Notes under the pieces: generated by a model
Seen by the model: only the letters and a program-made list of their open reading frames with translations
The model's database searches: none
What the model was told of the DNA's origin: nothing
Part shown: piece after piece, positions 58,895-64,000 of the stretch
How the letters are laid out: the number at the start of each line of letters is the position of its first letter
How positions within the stretch are numbered: the stretch's first letter is position 1
Program-made: the position numbers and the translations under genes
DNA from: Pseudomonadota bacterium
GTDB taxonomy: Bacteria > Pseudomonadota > Alphaproteobacteria > Dongiales > Dongiaceae
Assembly (NCBI GenBank): GCA_016183985.1
Contig: JACPDN010000006.1
Location: 1-64,000, forward strand
DNA length: 64,000 nt
Direction: 5' to 3'

Positions 58895-60913
58895 ATGACA
58901 GACAAAACGATCATAAAAACGACTTGCCCCCGTGATTGCTACGATGCCTGCGGCATTGCAGTGGTCAAATCAGCTGACGGTCGCCTCAAGGTGCTGGGGG
59001 ATCCGGATCATGCTGTGAGCCGGGGCGCACTTTGTGGGAAATGTGCCATCGCCTATAACGGCGCCTATCTCGACCCTAAAGCACGCCTCACGCAGCCGAT
59101 GCTGCGTACCGGCCCGAAGGGCAGCGGTCAGTACCGAGAAGTGGGTTGGGACGAAGCCATAGCTTTCGTCGCGGACGGCCTTAAGAAGATCATTGCGGAA
59201 AGTGGCCCAGAGGCCATTTGGCATACTCATTACACGGGGACGTGCTCGGCCATCGCCGGCGGTTTCCCGCAACGCTTCTTCCATCGCCTCGGTGCCAGCG
59301 AAGTTGACCCCGACAGCATCTGCAACGCCGCCGGCCATGCCGCGCTCAACTATCTCTACGGCACCTCTTCGGACGGTTTCGACCCACGCACGGCCAAGGA
59401 CGCCTCCTGCGTCCTGGTCTGGGGGGCCAATCCCTCTGCTTCGGCACCGCATCGACATAAATTCTGGCTGACCGAAACCCCGGCCAAAGTGATTGTCGTC
59501 GACCCGGTACGCCACGATACAGCCGCCCAGGCGGACCTTCATTTGCAACCTTATCCCGGCAGCGACGCCGCCCTTGCCTATGGCCTGCTTCATGTTCTTC
59601 TGACCGAGAATCTGGTCGATCAGAGTTTCATTGATGCCCATACGATCGGGTGGAGCGACCTGCTGCCGCTTATTGCTTCTGCCGATCCGACGACCACCGA
59701 GAAGAAAACGGGTGTTCCTGCAGCGGACATTATTGCCGCCGCCAAGCTTTATGGCAGCGGACCGGCGCTCCTTTGGCTGGGACAGGGGCTGCAACGCCAA
59801 CCCATGGGTGGCAACGTCTTCCGTGCCGTCGGCCTCCTACCCGCCGTTACCGGCAATTTCGCGAAACCTGGCGCCGGACTGCTCTATCTCAACGGTGGCG
59901 CCCGGCGCGGCATCGACGGCGACTATCTGGAAGCATCACACCTGCGTCGCAATGAGCGTCAGACGGTCAGCCATATGGATCTGGTCGCGTTGTTGCGCCA
60001 CCGCCAGCGTGCTCGCGCACTCATCACCTGGAACATCAATATCGCTGCCTCGAATCCGCGCCAGGCGGAACTACGCGATGCGCTCAACAGCGATGGCTTG
60101 TTCCACCTCGCGATCGACCTTTTCCCGACCGATACGGTCGATCATGCGGATGTCATCTTGCCGGCGTCGGCTTTCCTGGAATTTGACGATCTGGTGATGT
60201 CTTACTTTGATCTCACCGTATCGGCACAGGTGGCCGCAAAGGAACCGATAGGGGCATCCTTGCCCAATCAAGAGATTTTCCGACGACTCTCGAAGGCAAT
60301 GGGTTTTGGGGAGGCCGAGCTTTACGAGCCGGACGACGTCATTCTGGACAATCTCGCCCGCCAACTCGGCCAGCCGGATTTCGCCAGCCTGAAACGTGCC
60401 GGAACCGTTCAACGCTGGGCAGAACCGGTCTTGCAGTTCCCGGACCTCGCCTTTTCGACGCCTTCCGGCAAGATCGAACTGGCAAGCAGTGCTGCCGAGG
60501 CTGCCGGCTATCCGCGCGTGCCGCAGCCATCGGTCGATGAAAAGCCGTCGGGCCGGAAGCTGCGCCTGCTTTCGCCCGCCTCGCGGTGGCTGATGAACAG
60601 CTCCTATCACAACGATCCGAAGATCGCGGCCAAACTGGGGCCGGAGCATATCACGCTCCACCCGGATGACGCTGCGGCACGCGGTCTTCAGACTGGCGCC
60701 AAGGTCAGGGTCAGCAATGCGACCGCATCGATCGAAATGATTGTCGATGTAGCGCCCATGCTACCGCGTGGCGTCGCTCTTGCCGCCAAGAGCCGCTGGC
60801 CTAAGCTCATTCCGGGTGGTCTCAGCGTCAACGCACTCAACCCCGGCACCAAGAGCGATATGGCCGAAAGCTCCAGCGTGCACGGGGTCGAGGTCGAGGT
60901 GACGGCGGCCTGA
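58895..60913 (+). CDS. Molybdopterin oxidoreductase family protein (DMSO-reductase superfamily)
   Basis: A 672-residue molybdenum enzyme with an N-terminal [4Fe-4S] site (C11, C15, C19 and C47; C-x3-C-x3-C-x27-C). The cofactor-binding domains show VGWDEAIAFVADGL, VLVWGANPSASAPH and VILPASAFLEF, and a C-terminal MopB-binding beta-barrel has ASRWLMNSSYHNDP. C-terminal GTKSDM ends the domain. No Tat signal is seen, so it is cytoplasmic. The Mo ligand may be the cysteine in DSICNAAG. No electron-transfer subunit is adjacent. Substrate unknown. It is separated from the convergent DAO-GcvT gene by 3 nt. Confidence 0.87.
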   Translation: MTDKTIIKTTCPRDCYDACGIAVVKSADGRLKVLGDPDHAVSRGALCGKCAIAYNGAYLDPKARLTQPMLRTGPKGSGQYREVGWDEAIAFVADGLKKIIAESGPEAIWHTHYTGTCSAIAGGFPQRFFHRLGASEVDPDSICNAAGHAALNYLYGTSSDGFDPRTAKDASCVLVWGANPSASAPHRHKFWLTETPAKVIVVDPVRHDTAAQADLHLQPYPGSDAALAYGLLHVLLTENLVDQSFIDAHTIGWSDLLPLIASADPTTTEKKTGVPAADIIAAAKLYGSGPALLWLGQGLQRQPMGGNVFRAVGLLPAVTGNFAKPGAGLLYLNGGARRGIDGDYLEASHLRRNERQTVSHMDLVALLRHRQRARALITWNINIAASNPRQAELRDALNSDGLFHLAIDLFPTDTVDHADVILPASAFLEFDDLVMSYFDLTVSAQVAAKEPIGASLPNQEIFRRLSKAMGFGEAELYEPDDVILDNLARQLGQPDFASLKRAGTVQRWAEPVLQFPDLAFSTPSGKIELASSAAEAAGYPRVPQPSVDEKPSGRKLRLLSPASRWLMNSSYHNDPKIAAKLGPEHITLHPDDAAARGLQTGAKVRVSNATASIEMIVDVAPMLPRGVALAAKSRWPKLIPGGLSVNALNPGTKSDMAESSSVHGVEVEVTAA

Positions 60914-60916
60914 TCG

Positions 60917-63376
60917 TTAAACCTTCACCCGCTCCATCTTTGGGTCATAGAGCGGCTGCAGACAGACTTTCGCCGGATAGCGCTGGCAGGCGATTTCCAA
61001 CTCGTACGTGCCGCTCAGCACGTCCTCGGCACTGACGCCGTTCTGCGGATCGCGCACATAGCCGATGCCGATATTGGTGCCGAGCGTATAGCCATAGCCG
61101 CCTGAAGCGAGCCAACCCACCTGCTTGCCATTGCGAAAAATAGTTTCGCGGCCAAGCAGTACGACACTCTGGTCATCCACAGTGAAGCAGGCCAACAACT
61201 TGGGCAGCTTCTTTTGCGACAGAGCGGTAAGAGCGTCGCGCCCAAGGAACGGCACATTTTTCTTCAGCTTCACAGCCCAGCCCATTCCGGCCTCAAGCGG
61301 TGAATGATCCGGTGTGATATCCGACGACCAGGCGCGATAGAACTTCTCCAATCGCAGACTTTCGATCGCCCGGTAGCCGGCATTGGCAATGCCATGCTTG
61401 GCGCCAGCCGCCCAGAGCGCATCATAAACGGCAGCCATCGCTTCGACCGGGATATGCAGCTCCCAGCCCAGCTCGCCAACATATGTCACGCGCAGTGCTC
61501 GGACGATGGCGCCGGCAATGGCAATCTCCTGCGCCGTGCCGAAGGGGAACGCGGCGTTCGATACATCCTGTGGCGTCACGGCAGCCAGCACATCACGTGC
61601 CTTCGGCCCCATCAAGGACAGGACGCCATAGCCCGACGTAACATCCACGAGGCGCGCATCCAGGCCTGCTGGAATATGTGACGAGATCCAGTGGAAATCA
61701 TGCGTCGCATAGCCGGTGCCAGTGACGATGTAATAGGCGTCGTCCGCCACACGCGTAACGGTGAGATCGCATTCGATGCCGCCGCGCTGGTTCAGCATCT
61801 GGGTATAGATGATGCTGCCGGGCCTCTTCGCAACGTCATTGCTGGCGATCCAGGTCAACGCAGCTTCTGCATCCCGCCCAACGAGCATGAATTTTGCAAA
61901 AGATGTCTGATCGATGAGCACAACACGCTCGCGCGCTGCCTTGTGCTCATTGCCGACGTGGTCGAACCAGTTCTGCCGCTCGTAGGAATAGGCATCCTTC
62001 GGCTGGACATCTTTGGGTGCGAACCAATTCGGCCGCTCCCAGCCGAGCTTCCAGCCAAAGACGGCGCCCTGCTCCTTGAGCTTGGCGTAAAGCGGAGAGA
62101 CCCGGACCGGGCGCACGCTCTCCAGTTCCTCATGCGGCCAAGCCATCGAATAATGATGGGCATAGGCTTCGAGCGTACGCGTGAGCACCCAATTCTTGTC
62201 GCGATGTACCTGGCCAAAACGACGGATATCGACCGGCCAAAGATCCATCGGCGGCTCGCCGCCAGCAACCCATTCGGCGAGCGCGCGCCCTGCTCCACCA
62301 CCGGACGCAATGCCGAAGGCATTGAAGCCGGCACCGACGAAGAAGTTCCGCACCTCGGGCGCTTCACCGAGGATGAAATTTCCGTCCGGCGTGAAGCTTT
62401 CCGGTCCGTTGATCATCTGCTTGACACCGGCGTTCTCCAGCGCCGGAACACGGGCCAGCGCCTGCTCCATCAACTGGCCGAAATGATCCCAGTCATTCTC
62501 GAGCAGTTGGAAGGCGAAATTGCCAGGCAGCGCAAAACGATCCGTGCCCGGAAGCCAAGGGATCGGGTTATGCTCGTAACCGCCCATAACAAGGCCACCG
62601 ACTTCTTCCTTGAAGTAGATGAGGCGGTCTGGATCCCGCAGCGTCGGTAGGTTTTTGGGCACCCCAGCCATTGCCTCGGTGACAATGTACTGATGCTGCA
62701 CGGATTGCAGCGGAACGTTCACCCCAGCCAGGGCCCCGATCTCACGCGCCCATTGGCCGCCGCAATTGACAATGACGTCGGCGGCGATGCGCCCCTTGTC
62801 GGTTTGGACGGCAACGGCCCTGCCCTTCACCACTTCAATACCGGTGACGGCCGTCTCCTCAACGATCTTCACGCCATTTTGACGGGCACCCTTGGCGAGC
62901 GATTGAGCGATGTCGGCGGGATTGGCTTGGCCGTCGGTAGGCAGGAAGGCAGCTCCGACAAGATCGCCAATATCCATGATCGGCCACAGATCTTGCGCTT
63001 CCTTGGGCGTCAGCAGGTGCATCTCCAGGCCAAAGGAATGCGCCGTGGTCGCCTGACGCTCGATTTCGGTCATGCGGGCCTTGTTGCACGCCAAGCGCAG
63101 GCCGCCATTCATCTTCCAACCCGTGGCCAAGCCGGTCTCAGTTTCCAGCTTGTTGTAAAGCTCAACCGAGTACTTCAAAAGCTGTGTGATGTTGGCCGAC
63201 GTGCGCAACTGCCCGACCAGACCCGCTGCGTGCCAAGTCGATCCGCTTGTTAGCTTGTGGCGCTCGACCAGCACCACATCCTTCCAGCCAAGCTTGGCCA
63301 GATGATAGGCCGTCGAGCAGCCGATGATACCGCCGCCAATGATGACCGCACGGGCGGAGGTCGGAAAATCGCTCAT
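60917..63376 (-). CDS. Dimethylglycine/sarcosine dehydrogenase-like flavoenzyme (DAO-GcvT fusion), copy 2
   Basis: An 819-residue paralogue of the 32607-35027 product. The FAD motif VIIGGGIIGCS and covalent-flavin region TSGSTWHAAGL (H49) open the DAO domain. The C-terminal GcvT-like folate domain has VTYVGELGWELHIP, YRAIESLRLEKFY and the terminal LYDPKMERVKV, against LYDPKNERLKA in copy 1. AAGGAG precedes the ATG. It follows a choline-kinase-like gene by 10 nt. Oxidative demethylation with transfer of the one-carbon unit to folate is inferred; the two copies differ enough to have different substrates. Confidence 0.88.
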   Translation of the reverse strand: MSDFPTSARAVIIGGGIIGCSTAYHLAKLGWKDVVLVERHKLTSGSTWHAAGLVGQLRTSANITQLLKYSVELYNKLETETGLATGWKMNGGLRLACNKARMTEIERQATTAHSFGLEMHLLTPKEAQDLWPIMDIGDLVGAAFLPTDGQANPADIAQSLAKGARQNGVKIVEETAVTGIEVVKGRAVAVQTDKGRIAADVIVNCGGQWAREIGALAGVNVPLQSVQHQYIVTEAMAGVPKNLPTLRDPDRLIYFKEEVGGLVMGGYEHNPIPWLPGTDRFALPGNFAFQLLENDWDHFGQLMEQALARVPALENAGVKQMINGPESFTPDGNFILGEAPEVRNFFVGAGFNAFGIASGGGAGRALAEWVAGGEPPMDLWPVDIRRFGQVHRDKNWVLTRTLEAYAHHYSMAWPHEELESVRPVRVSPLYAKLKEQGAVFGWKLGWERPNWFAPKDVQPKDAYSYERQNWFDHVGNEHKAARERVVLIDQTSFAKFMLVGRDAEAALTWIASNDVAKRPGSIIYTQMLNQRGGIECDLTVTRVADDAYYIVTGTGYATHDFHWISSHIPAGLDARLVDVTSGYGVLSLMGPKARDVLAAVTPQDVSNAAFPFGTAQEIAIAGAIVRALRVTYVGELGWELHIPVEAMAAVYDALWAAGAKHGIANAGYRAIESLRLEKFYRAWSSDITPDHSPLEAGMGWAVKLKKNVPFLGRDALTALSQKKLPKLLACFTVDDQSVVLLGRETIFRNGKQVGWLASGGYGYTLGTNIGIGYVRDPQNGVSAEDVLSGTYELEIACQRYPAKVCLQPLYDPKMERVKV

Positions 63377-63386
63377 AGGTAACTCC

Positions 63387-64000
63387 TTACATATTCCGGA
63401 ACGCACCGAGTGCGCGCTCGAAACGCGCGGCATTCTCGGCGGTGTAGGCGGCGTAATCGAAATCCAGAGTCGAGTGGATTTCGGAAATCATGCTCCACAT
63501 GGTCTCGCGCAGGAGCGAGGCACATTTCATGGCGTGGTAGCGGCGCAAAAGATCAGTATCGGCATTGCGTTCAAAATAAGCTTCGAGCAGCCACTTCTCG
63601 TCGACCTCCGCTACCTCATTGTTTGAACAGAGATTGGCGAGATCGAAGAGCGGCGAGTTGAAGCCGGCATAATCCCAATCGATCAGCCACAGGCGATCTC
63701 CGCTGTCGATAAAGTTGGTCGGCAGCAAATCATTGTGGCCATAAACGATCTCGACCGGGCCGACGGCTTTTTCCAGTTCAGCTGCGATATCGAGCAAGCG
63801 CGGTAAAACTGCCAGATGACGACTATTCCCCGCCCTCAGGGAGTGGCCATAGTCACGCAGGACATGAAAGACCCAGAAAATCAGGGCGGGTCCCGTGACA
63901 TGCAGCGGCATCTCGCGATGACATTTGCGCATCAACGGTAGAATACGGGCCAGCATGTCCGGCTGCCGCACGTCCTCGGCAGAGAGTGTTTTACCGTCGA
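63387..64000 (-). CDS. Choline-kinase-like phosphotransferase, copy 2 (5' end beyond window)
   Basis: The C-terminal ~204 residues of an APH-fold kinase; the frame continues open through base 64000. The catalytic loop is VYGHNDLLPTNF and the metal aspartate is in LIDWDYAGFNSP, followed by FDLANLCSNNE as in the choline/ethanolamine kinase group. The stop is 10 nt before the DAO-GcvT start on the same strand, so they are co-transcribed. Gene order (kinase first) is opposite to copy 1 (flavoenzyme first). Confidence 0.8.
   Translation of the reverse strand, partial: DGKTLSAEDVRQPDMLARILPLMRKCHREMPLHVTGPALIFWVFHVLRDYGHSLRAGNSRHLAVLPRLLDIAAELEKAVGPVEIVYGHNDLLPTNFIDSGDRLWLIDWDYAGFNSPLFDLANLCSNNEVAEVDEKWLLEAYFERNADTDLLRRYHAMKCASLLRETMWSMISEIHSTLDFDYAAYTAENAARFERALGAFRNM

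Overview
The window is GC-rich chromosomal DNA from an alphaproteobacterium, most likely Rhodospirillales-like. I infer this from gene order: rlmB / tRNA-Tyr / tRNA-Gly / tuf, then scpB-scpA-(M50)-nagZ-SPOR-dgt facing erpA-xth, and purB / DUF1476 / purC-purS-purQ-purL-bolA-grxD. No prophage, insertion sequence, integron or CRISPR array was found, and no gene-free stretch exceeds 300 bases.

Layout. 1-700: start of tuf, two tRNA genes and their promoter. 0.7-3.2 kb: rlmB, a secreted EF-hand protein, and a Tat-exported ferric-iron binding protein behind a Fur-like operator. 3.3-10.8 kb: a small Cys/Met secreted protein, a Cu/Ag-type CusB-CusA pump pair, and a secreted caspase-SH3-FGE-like protein. 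10.9-18.7 kb: three uncharacterised envelope genes, a PhyH dioxygenase, a CoA-binding protein, a lytic transglycosylase, a PAS-PAS histidine kinase and small proteins. 18.9-27.6 kb: a PAS_5 protein, a CBS protein, condensin ScpAB, an M50 protease, NagZ, a SPOR protein, a dNTPase, ErpA and Xth. argS and tatABC are missing from their usual places here.

27.7-40.2 kb is the most distinctive accessory region. A seven-gene leftward run holds a quaternary-amine type ABC transporter (binding protein, ATPase, fused double permease), a DeoR regulator, a dimethylglycine-dehydrogenase-like DAO-GcvT flavoenzyme, a choline-kinase-like phosphotransferase and a fold-III PLP decarboxylase. A LicC-like cytidylyltransferase and a class II glutamine amidotransferase lie close by. 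At 60.9-64.0 kb a second DAO-GcvT gene again sits beside a choline-kinase-like gene, so the kinase/flavoenzyme pairing occurs twice. A dienoyl-CoA-reductase/TMADH-like flavoprotein (52.4-54.3 kb) and a molybdopterin oxidoreductase (58.9-60.9 kb) could act on related compounds, but that is inference.

40.2-52.2 kb is the purine cluster with bolA and grxD. It is interrupted by rarD and by a four-gene zinc block: znuA, a Tat-exported CPFC protein, a DUF1007 protein and a NicO-type permease, all behind a perfect 19-bp Zur-like palindrome. 52.3-60.9 kb holds the flavoprotein, an AbrB-family membrane protein, a three-part Aas-type acyltransferase/acyl-ACP synthetase and the molybdoenzyme.

Starts were set from Shine-Dalgarno sequences, signal peptides and operator positions, so several genes are shorter than the longest open frame. 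Functions come from motif recognition alone; no searches were run.
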